Origin: Schizochytrium sp. CCTCC M209059
Lineage: Eukaryota; Sar; Bigyra; Thraustochytrida; Thraustochytriidae
Assembly (NCBI GenBank): GCA_000818945.1
Contig: KN805398.1
Span: forward strand, 53,252-117,251
Direction: 5' to 3'
DNA length: 64,000 nt
The notes under the pieces were generated by a model, which had not been told where the DNA came from, searched no databases, and saw nothing but the letters and a program-made list of their open reading frames with translations. Each line of letters starts with the position of its first letter. Positions within the stretch are counted from its first letter, which is position 1. Below are positions 9,405-20,400 of this stretch, in pieces. Both the position numbers and the translations under genes were made by a program.

Positions 9405-10163
9405 ATGAGGCCCGACGAGGCGGCTGGCGAGGTGGACGATGGAGAGACCACGCCCTTCATTGGGAAGGCGCGCGGGCACTCGATAAGTGAACCCCTGGGC
9501 CCCAGAACAGGCCACGGCGACCGCGACGGGCGATACGATGAAAATCAGGCAGGCGTAAATGAAGAGAACCCACTCGTCGCCGTCCTTTGCTGCCCCGTAC
9601 GTCTTGCGGTAGCCCTGACAGCGTGCCTGCTGACGTGCGTGTGCTGCCCCCTCATGTTTTGCTGCGAGCTGGGCATGATCGCTCTCTTCCGCTGCTGCTG
9701 CAACCCCTCACTCGCTACCATGGAGGCAATCTTCGGCCGTCCTCTGTGGGAGCTTGTCCTCGTCCGTGCCGATAAGATGGACAGGGCAGTATACGAAATA
9801 TGCACAACAATATTTTCGCGCTACGACTTTGAGCCAGCCGCAATGCGACTCTTTGAAGAGGTAGATCAGGACCAGAGTGGACTCGTGGACGCCACCGAAC
9901 TCGAAAAGCTCATCTCGCGCATTCCTGCCAACGTCGCGCTCACGGATACCGACATCAAGGACATCTCATCGCTCTATCGAGATTATACAGGCTCCAAGAC
10001 CAGACTTTCTCGTAAAGACTGGCCCATTTTTATTCGGGCTGTAATGGCTCTCATTATCGCAAACGCTGTTCTCATCCATCGTATGGAGCGCGCCGAGATT
10101 ATCATCATCGGGTTCACTGGCGATGGTCGGACTACAAAAGAGGCCAGCGCTGACAAGGTGTAG
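9405..10163 (+). CDS. Cys-rich membrane protein with one EF-hand
   Basis: 252 residues, starting at an ATG shortly after a CAGCAG tract. Residues 1-55 are polar. Residues 57-100 are hydrophobic with about 13 Cys (C-C-P, C-V-C-C-P, C-C-C-N), which suggests a membrane hairpin or multiple S-acylation. Residues 154-165 read D-Q-D-Q-S-G-L-V-D-A-T-E, a textbook 12-residue EF-hand calcium loop with D1, D3, S5 and E12. A second helix pair (about 180-206) has no intact loop, so it may be a degenerate partner hand. A final hydrophobic stretch (A-V-M-A-L-I-I-A-N-A-V-L-I) lies at about 212-224. It is probably a calcium sensor on a membrane; the partner is unknown. No standard family recognised. Confidence 0.72.
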   Translation: MRPDEAAGEVDDGETTPFIGKARGHSISEPLGPRTGHGDRDGRYDENQAGVNEENPLVAVLCCPVRLAVALTACLLTCVCCPLMFCCELGMIALFRCCCNPSLATMEAIFGRPLWELVLVRADKMDRAVYEICTTIFSRYDFEPAAMRLFEEVDQDQSGLVDATELEKLISRIPANVALTDTDIKDISSLYRDYTGSKTRLSRKDWPIFIRAVMALIIANAVLIHRMERAEIIIIGFTGDGRTTKEASADKV

Positions 10164-11032
10164 TTCGCTTTACACTCAGCTAGCCGACCTACATTCTACG
10201 CTGGACTATATTCTTTTCGGGTCTTTCACACCATATCGTGGTCACACGCACCTGCCTGCCTGTACGGAGGAGGGCGCTCTTCTCGCTTTGCTGTTCTCCT
10301 TTCCTTCTTCATTTCCTTTTCCCCACAATGCTCAAGACCAAATCTCTTCGAAAAAGAGTTTGGACTCTCTTCTGTTCTTGCTCGCAAGGACTGTCTCGAC
10401 CTCACTCACAATCAATCCGTGGCCGTTTGCGAGGCACGTCCTGCTCAACACGTGCCCTAGACGTTGACCGAGATGATGGTCGTGCCACTCGAGGGGCTTG
10501 CGCTAGCTTCTGCAGCCTTTTCTACATGCGCGGAAAATCGAAACATGTGCCCTAGAAGTAATGATGTTGTATGTAAAGTTGCCATGTGCTGGCTCGATGT
10601 ACCTAGCCCAGGAAAATGAATCATAAGGAAAGAAGAAAGAGGTTCATTCTTTCTGTAATTTGCACAGAGCTGGTCATCACCCTTGTCTGCCTGCCTCTGC
10701 TTCACTTTCTGTCAAAGCCATCACGAGCTGGAAGACAAGCGCGTACTGTGCTCCACAATTCGCCTTCGCTATGAACGTGCAAACTGAACAGATCAAAAAA
10801 GTATGCGTTATGGCTCCTCGTTACTGCCCATGTGTCATCGACGAGGACAATCGAAGCTTGAGTGGGGAGACTGCGCTGCGCTCTCTTTGCTTACCATCGC
10901 TGCTGTGCAAGGATGTGCATCGAGCCCATGGTGGCACCGAGGCCATTCCTGGAGAGAAACTTCATCAGTCCATAAATCGATAGTCATTATACCCCTGCAT
11001 TCACCGGTCAAGAATAGCGAGTTCTTGCAGCA
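10164..11032. other. Intergenic
   Basis: Pyrimidine-rich 3' flank of the EF-hand gene (about 10290-10390) and plain sequence after it. Short ORFs here have no domain. Confidence 0.55.
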
Positions 11033-12337
11033 ATGCAGACCGGCGCCATTGACATGGTTGGGAAGGCCTCCGCGCCCCATACGCTCTGGCCAGGCTCGGT
11101 GAAGAGACACCGGCAACCCTTGCTTGCGCGAGTACCGCCCGTTGTGCAGAGCGAGATGGACGAGGAGACGGACATGCAGCAGCAGCAGCAGCAGCTCGGG
11201 CACAGGAGCAACCTGACCAGGAAAAGGGAGACGACGGGCGAGCCGAGCTCACTTGCGCGAAAAAGTGTGCGGACGGGGTGCCCACATGCGAGGGCATGCG
11301 TCCGCCGCCGCCTGCAGTCTGTGCAAGCTGCTTTGAACAAGGACCGTGCAGAGATGAACAACCAAAGTTTAGTCCAAAGCCTTGGCTTTTGTCGAGATTA
11401 CCATCTCGAGGACTCTTTGCAGCGCTGCAAGCACGAGGAGGGCCTTGTACGCCATTGTAAAAATGACTTTGGAGTTTCTCATGGAACTTTTGAAGAGAGA
11501 AGGAGGCGGCACCGGCAGGCCAATAACGCGAATCTAATATTTCGAGACGATGCAAATGAGGCTGCTTGTCTCCACGGGCTAGTGTCAGTGCTCCCTCTTT
11601 TTCAGTCGCAAAGATCTGATGCACACAGAAATGGAAACGCTGATGCACGAGACGAGACGTTCTCTGCACATGGGGTTCGTCTTCACTCAGGTACAAGCTG
11701 GGCATCGCAGTCGCAATGTACACGGCCTTTTCTCTCCTCCTATTCCTGCTCCTCCTCCACGGGATCAACCTACGCGGCGATATCTGGGCGCAGCTTCACC
11801 GCCGGTACATGGATCATGCGTTGTGCTCCAGCTCTGTGGACACCTGCGATTGAACGACTTTCTCTCGTACACGCAGATTGGCAAAGTCTTGCGATGTGTT
11901 GCATCATGGGTGAGCTTTTGCTCTGCAGTGCCAGGGCCTTGATGCAAGTCTTGCCAGGAGCAATTCTTTCCGTCGAGAGATTGCGCCAGGAATCTTTGTC
12001 CGAGTTAGCGCGGCTCAAGTGGAATGCGAGGAGGCGAGAACTTGAGCAAGATGTCCACGATTGCGCTGCTCATATCCGGACGATGGACGCTGTTCACCTT
12101 CTTGCCCGGCTCCGCGAATCTTTTCTGTGCAGCCTGGGCTGGCAAGGATGTTGCATTCGCTCCGGCGCTATCAACGCTACACTGCTACTGTTTTCGGCTT
12201 GGGCCCAGACCCGGACGTCGCGGAAAGACTTGCTCGTCCTCAATGCTCGGCTTGGGGGCAACCACACGCAACGCGGTGCGCTTCTGGAAGCCTTATTGGA
12301 CGTCTACTCTGCGGACGAAGTGCCCAGTCGACTCTGA
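11033..12337 (+). pseudogene. Doubtful gene region; possible broken F-box-like gene
   Basis: A 434-codon frame starts at an ATG at 11033 with a poly-Gln run near 11176. Its composition drifts and no domain is visible. In another + frame, about 11800-11910, the text reads V-V-L-Q-L-C-G-H-L-R-L-N-D-F-L-S-Y-T-Q-I-G-K-V-L-R-C-V-A-S-W, close in pattern to an F-box (L...L.L.D.L....V.K..R.V...W). That frame soon stops. Skipping a GTGAGC...CTGCAG interval of about 19 bases joins it to a plausible L-A-R-S-N-S-F-R-R-E-I stretch before a second stop. I read this as a possible decayed F-box gene, or coincidence. The opposite-strand ORF (11001-11768) looks non-coding. Confidence 0.22.
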
Positions 12338-12710
12338 GATGTGCAACATTCTTCGATACGCCTCTGCGTTGTTCACACTCCCTTTTTCCCCACGACCGAC
12401 TTATCGCACACGCTCATTGGCAGCAAGGTGTAGCAATGCCTTACAAGAAGACCTCACGTAATGAGCATTGCCAAGCACGACATAACTACACCGACTCACC
12501 GAGAACGGGCTTGCCAAGGGATGTGAAACAGAGCGATTTTGGTCGCGCCACTGCACTCGGGAAATGCCGAACTATTTCCCCTGAGTGACGGATTGGAAAA
12601 AAGAATTGGAGAACGGCTCGGAGTTGCCATATCTGTTGGGATCCTCGTCTGCTTCGAGCAGTATCACGATTACGATCACGATCTAGGCCTAGGTTTATCC
12701 TTCGTCGAGT

Positions 12711-12840
12711 CAATGAAGCTGTTACTCTGCAAGTTCTCCCGTTCCTAGGCCTAGAGCGAGTGATTCTCACTGTCAAGCCAATGAAGTTGTTACTCTACAA
12801 GTTCTCCCGCCCCTAGGCCTAGAGCGAGTGATCCTAAGCC
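12711..12840 (+). repeat. Two tandem 68-bp units with CCTAGGCCTAG palindromes
   Basis: CAATGAAG.TGTTACTCT.CAAGTTCTCCCG..CCTAGGCCTAGAGCGAGTGAT occurs at 12711 and again at 12779, an exact 68-bp period with few mismatches. A lone CTAGGCCTAGG lies just upstream at about 12683. Confidence 0.85.
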
Positions 12841-13514
12841 AACGAACGCATCAGCGCAGTGTTTGCAGCTACCTCGGCACTTGCTTCGCTTTCCGTTCTC
12901 CCCGCGGTTGCAGCTGCAGCTGCAGCTGCAGCTGCGCGGACGCCTTGCCGGCCGAAGCCAGCCAGCCGGCTCGCCACCTTGCCAACGCCCCCTGGCCAGT
13001 GTCGTAGAGGCCGGCTGGTCTGCGCACACCTTGCTTCTTTGTTTTTTAAGGGGTCTTTCGTTACAGCGCACGCACTGGCTTTCTTTCTTCTGCCCCTGCT
13101 CTTCGCAGCGGCGTCGCGCCGCCCCCACTTCGCTGGCCGCTCCCGACCGCGGGGAGAGATGGAGGGCGAGAGCTGCTGCTGCTGCGGCGGCCGGCAAGTT
13201 GAGTCAAGTCGCGTCGAGTCAAGTCAAGTTGGACGGCGAGCTCGAGTGTCGAGGTCCCGTTCCCGCTCGTCCAGAATCCAGGATTTTGTGGCAGGTTCCA
13301 GGCAGTCCCGTTTGCAGAACCAGTGCCTACTTGGGACGCGCATTGCTGCGGCAACTGCGGCTCTGCCGCGCCGCACACGTCGGACGCACTGGCGAGGCGC
13401 AAAACTACGCTCCAGGCAAAACTAGAATTAGCAGCAGCTCGAACCGCCAGACCGACATTCGAGGGGCGGAGAGCGCACAGGTGACAGCCTCTCGCTCGCG
13501 CGCTTGCTCTCTAT
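12841..13514. other. Upstream region of SNF7/CHMP4 gene
   Basis: Contains a (GCAGCT)n tract near 12910-12935, CTGCTG at about 13172-13185 and a GTCAAGTCGAGTC-type repeat at 13199-13230. These open several long but composition-driven ORFs on both strands. No gene supported. Confidence 0.55.
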
Positions 13515-14234
13515 ATGGAAAGCAAGATGCGGTCCTTTATGAGCGCTGTACGACCCGGCAGGAGCAAGGCCAAGCGCGAGCAACGCCAGGCGCAAAAGAC
13601 TAAGGCCGCGCAGGCGCAAGCCGTGCAAAATAAGGGCCAGGTGGAAGACACCGCGAAACGCCTGCAAGCGCGGGTCGAGCATCTCGAACGGCAGCAAAAG
13701 GTTCTTGCAAAGGAGGCCAAGGTCCTCGCGGCCAAGGGGAACAAGCAAGCGGCGATTAGCAAGTTGCGCAAGAAAAAGATGATCAACAAAGAGGTGGAGA
13801 AACTTTACGGGGTCATCTCTAACCTTGAGCAGCAGGCCTTTGCCGTGGAGAGCGCCATTGGAACTCAGGAGGTCATCAGAGGTCTGCGCGTGGGCAAGGA
13901 CGCTCTCAAGACCGCTTACGAAAAGATTAATGTTGACGAGCTTCATGACTTGCAGGATGACGTCGCAGAGACCATGCAGACCATGGACGAGGTCGATAAC
14001 CTTCTTGCCGAGCCTCTCTCTGGCTGCGACTTTGACGAGGACGACCTCGCAGCCGAACTCGCTGAGCTCGACAAAGAATGCGCAGTGGACGATGCTATCA
14101 ACGCGCTCCCTTCAGCGCCTCTCGCACCTGTGCCCAAGCCTGTATCTGCGGCCCGTGCTGCGACGATGGCCAAGTCCTCGCCAGTAGTGCCTCCTAGGCC
14201 AGCGGTACCTCCGAGACCGGTCGCTCTTGTCTGA
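13515..14234 (+). CDS. SNF7: ESCRT-III subunit SNF7/CHMP4 (Vps32)
   Basis: 239 residues, normal length for SNF7/CHMP4, the main filament-forming ESCRT-III protein that constricts membrane necks in multivesicular body formation, cytokinesis and membrane repair. The order is a basic N-terminus (K-A-K-R-E-Q-R), a long charged helical hairpin (about 20-110) including K-G-N-K-Q-A-A-I-S-K-L-R-K-K-K, then the family-typical A-I-G-T-Q-E-V-I-R-G-L-R-V-G-K-D-A-L-K. An acidic region follows, D-E-D-D-L-A-A-E-L-A-E-L-D-K-E, matching the D-E-L-x-x-E-L-x-x-L position, and a Pro-rich tail, P-P-R-P-A-V-P-P-R-P. Human CHMP4 binds ALIX through its C-terminal helix; the Pro-rich tail here may serve another partner. 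The ATG at 13515 has a second Met at residue 5 as alternative. Confidence 0.85.
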   Translation: MESKMRSFMSAVRPGRSKAKREQRQAQKTKAAQAQAVQNKGQVEDTAKRLQARVEHLERQQKVLAKEAKVLAAKGNKQAAISKLRKKKMINKEVEKLYGVISNLEQQAFAVESAIGTQEVIRGLRVGKDALKTAYEKINVDELHDLQDDVAETMQTMDEVDNLLAEPLSGCDFDEDDLAAELAELDKECAVDDAINALPSAPLAPVPKPVSAARAATMAKSSPVVPPRPAVPPRPVALV

Positions 14235-15433
14235 GAAAAGAAACACGTCAAGACGGCTGAGTCAATCTCGCAAGCAAACAAATGCACGCACATAATGTAA
14301 GAAAGCAAACAAGCAAACAAACAAACAAACAAGCTATAGCTTGCAAGCTTGCAACCAAAGCGACTAATAATAACCTATCAAGATGGTCTTGGCGTCTCAC
14401 AGCGACAGTCAGACCTTGCTAATCAAGCAAGCAGTGTACTCTACAAGCTTGGCCAAAGTCCAAGTCCATCATGAACCTATTTTCTATTCCTCTCGTGATG
14501 TTCCATTTTTAAAACAAGGTAAAATGATGTAAATCGTTTGTATGCCAGGGAAAGCAAGATCCTCTGGACAGAATCAAGGACAAATTCGCATTTCCCAGTA
14601 TTCAATTAGCGGAAGTTCTCTTTACTTTTCAGGGCAATTCGCATACATGTGACTTGTGCGCGACGGTACAAACCTTTGGCGTTTTCTCAAGCATGAAAGA
14701 TCAAAACCTTTTTTTGAGGCCATGGTCTCAAGTGAAGCCTCTAACAGGTGAACAGCGACCTCTACTCATCGTCTGACTGGCGTCATCAAAGATACGATGA
14801 GCCAGTTCTCAACACTCGCCTTGGTTGAGAAGCCAGAATTTCTTGCTTTGACAAGTATCGCCGGGGTCGGTTGGCTCAGGCAATAACTAGGTTAAACCTA
14901 CGAGTAGTCGCTGGTCGATTATCAACGTCTTGGCTATTGCCGTCGGCCGCTCTTGCTCCCACTCGGCGTCGGTCACTAGCTCAGTTCCGCAAGTACACAG
15001 TCTAGCCTAGCCACACACTGCGCCAAATTCACGCGTTGTTATCTGCTGGGGTGAGAGACGATCATTTGACAGTTACGAGATTTAGGCCTAAGCCTAGGCC
15101 TATCAGTCACGCCTACGCCGTGCGCATAGTCACCGAGGCCTAGTAGGCTAGTACGTACTAGCAGTCTGCTAGTGCATCTCACCATTCATTCATTGGTTGA
15201 TCCAGGCAGATGGATTGTGAATGTGCGGCAGTGACGAAACTCCTTTTTAGCCCCCCTTTCCGGTTGGCATAATATTTTTAGGGGGTCTGTATAAGGGGTC
15301 TGGAAGGGAGTCTGAGCAGGATTCGATCTCGGTGGTCTTGCGAGCGAGGGCGCGCAAATCGACATCGAGAGCGACTCCGCCCGGTAGCGTAGAAACAACA
15401 GCAGCAGACGAACAGGAACAAACACCCCGGAAA
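14235..15433. other. Intergenic with AGGCCT palindromes
   Basis: About 14315-14335 is (AAAC)n/(CAAA)n, followed by AAGCTATAGCTTGCAAGCTTGCAA dyads. About 15079-15155 is dense in TAGGCCTA-type palindromes, the same core word as the 68-bp repeats at 12.7 kb. The last 150 bases are the 5' region of the ATP sulfurylase gene. Its frame is open from 15332 but the first ATG is 15434. Confidence 0.6.
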
Positions 15434-16699
15434 ATGCAGGCTATTCGCGCCCTCGGCGGCGCCGCGACGCGCGTCGCCCTCGGACGCGCGGCGGTGGCGC
15501 AGCCGCTGACCCTTCGTCTGGCGACCCGCGCCATGTCCACCGGCATTCCCGCGCACGGCGGCGAGCTCGTTGACCTTATGGTCAAGGACGAGGCCGAGAA
15601 GCAGAAGCTCAAGAGCAGCGTCGACACCACCATGGAGCTCTCTGACCGCAACGCCTGCGACGTCGAGCTTCTGGTTAACGGTGGCTTCAGCCCCCTCACC
15701 TCCTTTATGAACCAGGCCGACTACGAGAGCGTCGTGGAGCGCAACCGCCTCACCAACGACGTCCTCTTCGGCCTCCCTGTCGTTCTCGACACCGACCGCG
15801 AGGACCTCACCGTCGGCAAGAAGGTTCTCCTCCAGTACAAGGGCGAGGACCTTGCTGTCATGGACATTGAGGAGCGCTACACCCCGGACAAGGTCAAGGA
15901 GACCAACAACTGCTACAAGACCACCGAGCTCGCCCACCCCGGTACCATGATGGTCGCCCTCGAGCGCGGCAACACCTACCTCTCTGGCGCCCTCAAGGGC
16001 CTCCAGCTGCCCACCCGCGAGATCCCCTGCCAGACCCCGCGCGAGGTCCGCGAGATGCTTCCCAAGGACAAGAACGTTGTCGTCTTCCAGTGCCGTAACC
16101 CCCTCCACCGCGCCCACGTCGAGCTCTTCCTCCGCTCGGCTGCCGTCGTTGAGAACAACGTTGTCCTCGTCCACCCCACCGTTGGCCCCACCCAGCAGGA
16201 TGACATCAGCGGTGCCGTGCGCTACAAGACCTACCTCACCCTCCAGGACAACGAACTCAAGGGCAACGACCAGATCGTCTTCGCCTACCTTCCCTACAGC
16301 ATGCAGATGGCCGGCCCTCGCGAGGCTCTCCAGCACATGATTATCCGCAAGAACTACTGCCAGATGGACAACGGCATGGGCGTGCACTTTATCGTTGGCC
16401 GCGACATGGCCGGCTCCAAGAGCTCCATCACTGGCGAGGACTACTACGGCGCCTATGACGCCCAGGAGTTCGCCGGCGAGGTCGCCAGCGAGCTCGGTAT
16501 GGGCACTGTCCCTTCGCTCAACCTTGTCTACTGCGGCGAGGAGCACGGCTACATGACTGCTGACAAGGCCGAGGAGACTGGCGCCAAGCCGCTCAAGCTC
16601 TCCGGTACCGAGTTCCGCAAGCGCCTCCGCGCCGGCGACGACATCCCGGAGTGGTTCGCTTACCCGAGTGTCGTCAAGGTTCTCCGCGAGAACCTCTAA
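15434..16699 (+). CDS. sat: Sulfate adenylyltransferase (ATP sulfurylase)
   Basis: 421 residues. It makes adenosine 5'-phosphosulfate and PPi from ATP and sulfate, the first step of sulfate activation. The first about 30 residues (M-Q-A-I-R-A-L-G-G-A-A-T-R-V-A-L-G-R) are Arg/Ala-rich without acids and look like an organelle transit peptide. A PUA-like N-domain follows, with N-G-G-F-S-P-L-T-S-F-M. The catalytic domain has V-F-Q-C-R-N-P-L-H-R-A-H-V-E (the Q-x-R-N-P and H-x-x-H nucleotide motifs), H-P-T-V-G-P-T-Q-Q-D-D-I, and I-V-G-R-D-M-A-G-S-K-S-S. The usual G-R-D-H-A-G His is Met here. No APS kinase domain is fused. Codon use is extreme, with most third positions C or G, as expected of a highly expressed gene. 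Confidence 0.93.
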   Translation: MQAIRALGGAATRVALGRAAVAQPLTLRLATRAMSTGIPAHGGELVDLMVKDEAEKQKLKSSVDTTMELSDRNACDVELLVNGGFSPLTSFMNQADYESVVERNRLTNDVLFGLPVVLDTDREDLTVGKKVLLQYKGEDLAVMDIEERYTPDKVKETNNCYKTTELAHPGTMMVALERGNTYLSGALKGLQLPTREIPCQTPREVREMLPKDKNVVVFQCRNPLHRAHVELFLRSAAVVENNVVLVHPTVGPTQQDDISGAVRYKTYLTLQDNELKGNDQIVFAYLPYSMQMAGPREALQHMIIRKNYCQMDNGMGVHFIVGRDMAGSKSSITGEDYYGAYDAQEFAGEVASELGMGTVPSLNLVYCGEEHGYMTADKAEETGAKPLKLSGTEFRKRLRAGDDIPEWFAYPSVVKVLRENL

Positions 16700-17437
16700 G
16701 TGGGCACCTCTCCTTTTTCGTCGCACCTGCCACGCTTCCCCTCCCCCTCTTCGTATCTTCTTTAATGTGGCTTCGTCCCAATGCTTGCTAGGCTAGCTAG
16801 TGGCTACCTGGCTGATCGACTGACCGATTGGTTGGCTGGTCTCCAGTTGTGTGCGGGCATGCGATTGAGCGAGAGCGAGATGTGCCATGCGAAAGGAGGA
16901 ATGAGCATCCATTATCCTACGCAGTTCAAGTCAAGCCAAGCCGAGTCGGCCGACCGATCGATCGACTGACCAACCGATCTACGGTTCTTCTCTTTGCTTT
17001 CCTTGCCTCTATGATATCTTTCTCTCCTCTTTCTTTCTTTTCTTTTGTTTAGATCTCTCCCTGTTCCCGGCGCAGCACAACCAAGGACTCGTGTGCCCTT
17101 CACATTGTTCTTTTTCTACTTTCCTTCTTGCGAGTTTTGACCATTCCAAACACCCTCTCAGGACTAGGCTGGACGCTCTTTCGATGAGACGAGGAGACCA
17201 TTCAGTCACATGGTGCGATGACTGAAGGCGTCTATCTTGTGTGATTGAAACAAAAGATGTAGCATCAAGGTGAAGAAGAACGATGTGTTTTACGCTTTCT
17301 TTGTTGATCGATGGAGTGATTGCTTGTTTGATGCGATCTCTCTTGACTAAGATATACGTTCTCGTTTCTCTCTCACCAAAATACATTGGCCAGACAAGTC
17401 GCAAAGCAGAGCAAAACATCGTAGAGTTCATGAGTGC
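16700..17437. other. Convergent intergenic spacer
   Basis: 3' regions of ATP sulfurylase (+) and the cyclase (-). Contains a CTTTCTTTTCTTTTG pyrimidine tract near 17030. No gene seen. Confidence 0.6.
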
Positions 17438-20400
17438 TCAGAATTCTTTGGCGTGCAGTCGCAGCACACCATCCCAATCGTGATTGGAAGGTGAAATCGA
17501 CGTGCCATATTTGACCAAAGCTCCATCAATCCGCGCTTGCAAGAGTTGCGCGGCGCGGTCAGTAGAACATTTGGCTGCGAGCGGATGCAGTGCTTCATCC
17601 GCTTCGGCAAACTGGCCCCGCTGAAAAGCATCAAGCGCACGCTCGTAAGCTTCGATGTCGCTCAGCTTGCCCTTGCGCACATCGCTCACCGGACCGTACT
17701 CGTACGTGACGGCATCTTCGCACTCCTCCTCGTCATTGCTGCTCGAGGCGTTCCATGTTCGCGAGGACCGCGGCATCCGAAAGGACCCGCGAATTTTGGC
17801 CGCAGAAACCAATGGCAAACGGGCAGACATGAACTTTGTCTCGCGCAGCCTTTGCTTGCGTGTGTTGGACCCAAAAATTCGATCACTCATCGACGGTGCT
17901 GTTGAAGCTTGGGCCTCCGACACGCCAGGCGCGTCGGCTGTGCTGCGACCCAGAAGTTTGCGTTTCATGGACACAAGCTCATACACCGTCACGGTCTTGG
18001 CCTTGCCTTTGACTGCCACACAGTCGAGCTTGCGCGATACAAACACGTTGCCAGGGAGCGCAGAAAAGGTGGTGTGCGAGATGATGATGCCCGTTCCAAA
18101 GAGCTTGTTTACGCCCTCGAGTCGGGACGCGAGATTAACTGCGTCTCCCAAAGATCCCCACTTGTAACGCGAAACGCTTCCAATGTTGCCCGTCAGCACG
18201 TCGCCAGTGTGCACCCCAATCCTGATTTTCAACTTTCCACATCCGGCGGCCCCGAGCATTTCCGCAAAGTATTCGTTGAGAAACCGCATGGACTCTTGCT
18301 GGGCCAAGGCCGAGGCGCACGCTTTGGCTTCGTGGTCTTCGACGGGATCAGGCGTATTCCAGAACGCCAACACACCGTCTCCTAATATTTCGCTCACCAC
18401 ACCACCGTACGCTTCCACAACTGCGGTCATGACTGTCAGGTACCGAACCAAGAAGAGGAGAAGATCGCGCTCGCTGAGACGCTCACTAATGGATGTGAAG
18501 CCCGCAATGTCCGAAAACAAAATGGTCACGTTGCGACGGCGCACGTGAAGGCGCCGGCCCTTGCCCTCTGAGTTTGTTATCACCGCACGCACCACTGCAG
18601 AAGGCACAAACTTGGCCATCACTTCGATGGTGCTACACAAGTCATTGAACGAGGACTGCATTTGCGAAATCTCGTGAACACGTGAGAGCTCGGTCTTCTT
18701 TACACGGCTGAACTTGAGCGTCTCAAGGTCGCGCATGAAGCCGCTCAGCTGGATGATGGAGGCCCCAAAGCGCCACGCGAGGCACGCCGAAAGAATGCAA
18801 ACCAGGATGGTAATGGCCAGAATGATCCCCGTGACCAAGGCGGCCGCCTGGGCCCAGCGTTCTCGCTGCTGTTCGCCGAGCGAACGCACGATGCCCTTGT
18901 ACTCGCCCTTGAGGTACTCGAGGTTTTGCAGGTAGAGAAGGTGTGGAACAACGGCAACAGCAAGTAGCTCTACCTGATTGCCCATGTCGACCAAATCATA
19001 AGGGTCTACACTGGGTCCCTGCACCGGGACCATGGAGACAAAGAAGCACTGGCTCGCGTTCGCACCGGTCTGGGTCAGGTCGCATGGCTCGAGCGTATCG
19101 AGATTGACGAGTGCCGCACGTCGCGTGCCAGGCGTGCCAAAGGCCCCGCCCAACCAGGCGTCGCGCACGTAGGTAGCCGACCGCGCCACGGTGCCGGTGC
19201 CACCCTCGACATCGACCGCAAGTGTGGAATTGAGCATCGCGTGGTCGACCTGTGCCGGCCTGCACGCGTTCGAGGTTGCCAACAAAGTGCCGACGCGGTC
19301 CACATCGTCAAGTTCCGAGTCAACTGAGTTGGCGCCATTAAAGATCAGGTACGAGAGACCAGCGTCCTCATCCGTCCCGTTGGCGAGACTCGAGCTGCTC
19401 GCGAAACTTTCATCTGAACTGGTGGAATCCGCGTCGCGACTGTCGTCGGCCGCAGAAAAGTTGAAGCTGAGATGCTCGCGCAGAAAGCAACTCAGGCCCT
19501 GAAGATCAATCTGAGCACCGATGAGAGCATTGAAACACGTTCGATTGGAATTGAGACAAAGGTCGTACGGACGGAGAAAGGTCATGAGCATGGAAGGGTC
19601 GCCCTGAAAGTCGTTAAGGGCCCACCAGAAAAGCACAGGGTTATTGTCGTTGTCGGCCATGAGACGCAGCTCTTTAAGACGGAGCGGGTGTTGATCATAG
19701 TCGAAGTTGTCATTGACGCAATGGGAATGCGCTTGATGGGGTCGCGTAAAGTCAGGCACGCCTGCTGTCATTGGATATGCGGTGCAGTTTGGCGACGGCG
19801 TGCACAGCTCGATGCAAGAGAAATTAAGAAATCTGTCCTCGACAGCAACAATGACTTCCGAGGATTCTTCAAAGCCGATAAAGACGCTTCGGACGCTTCG
19901 CGATTGTTCCGTGGCGAGCGGTATTGACAGCAGAATGCCGGCGCTGGCATTATAGGCCGCCTGCACGGCTTCGAAGGTGGCTGTGGATTGGTCGAGTGCG
20001 CCGACGTGTCCCGAGAAACCTGGCTGGAAATGACGAATGGCGGCCAGGGAGCCTGCGACCTCGCCGGTGATACCCACGACCTGGTCGAGGTAGGAGCGCT
20101 GGATGCGTTCGCTTAGCACGTCGAGCGCGCTGATGGTGTCCTGGCGCGCAAAATCCTCAAGGGCAATGCGCGAGGTCTCCATGAGATCCGCCACGTTTTC
20201 TGTGCATTGCGTCTGGACCTCGTGGGTGACATCGACGGAAAGCGAGAGGCTGACAATTGCAATGAGCATGCATGCGAGCGCGACGATTAGCATGGACATG
20301 AGCACCAGCGCCGCGCGGAAATGAATTGTTGGCGCGCACCGCGGCAGCTCGGGCGGCCCACGGAGGAGACTCCGCGGGGAAGCGGGGCCGACGTCTTGTC

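Noticed and set aside
15278..16726. 482-codon ORF antisense to ATP sulfurylase
   Set aside because: It mirrors the sense gene. Extreme C/G third-position bias removes stops on the other strand, and its Leu/Val/Ala/Asp-rich text has no domain.
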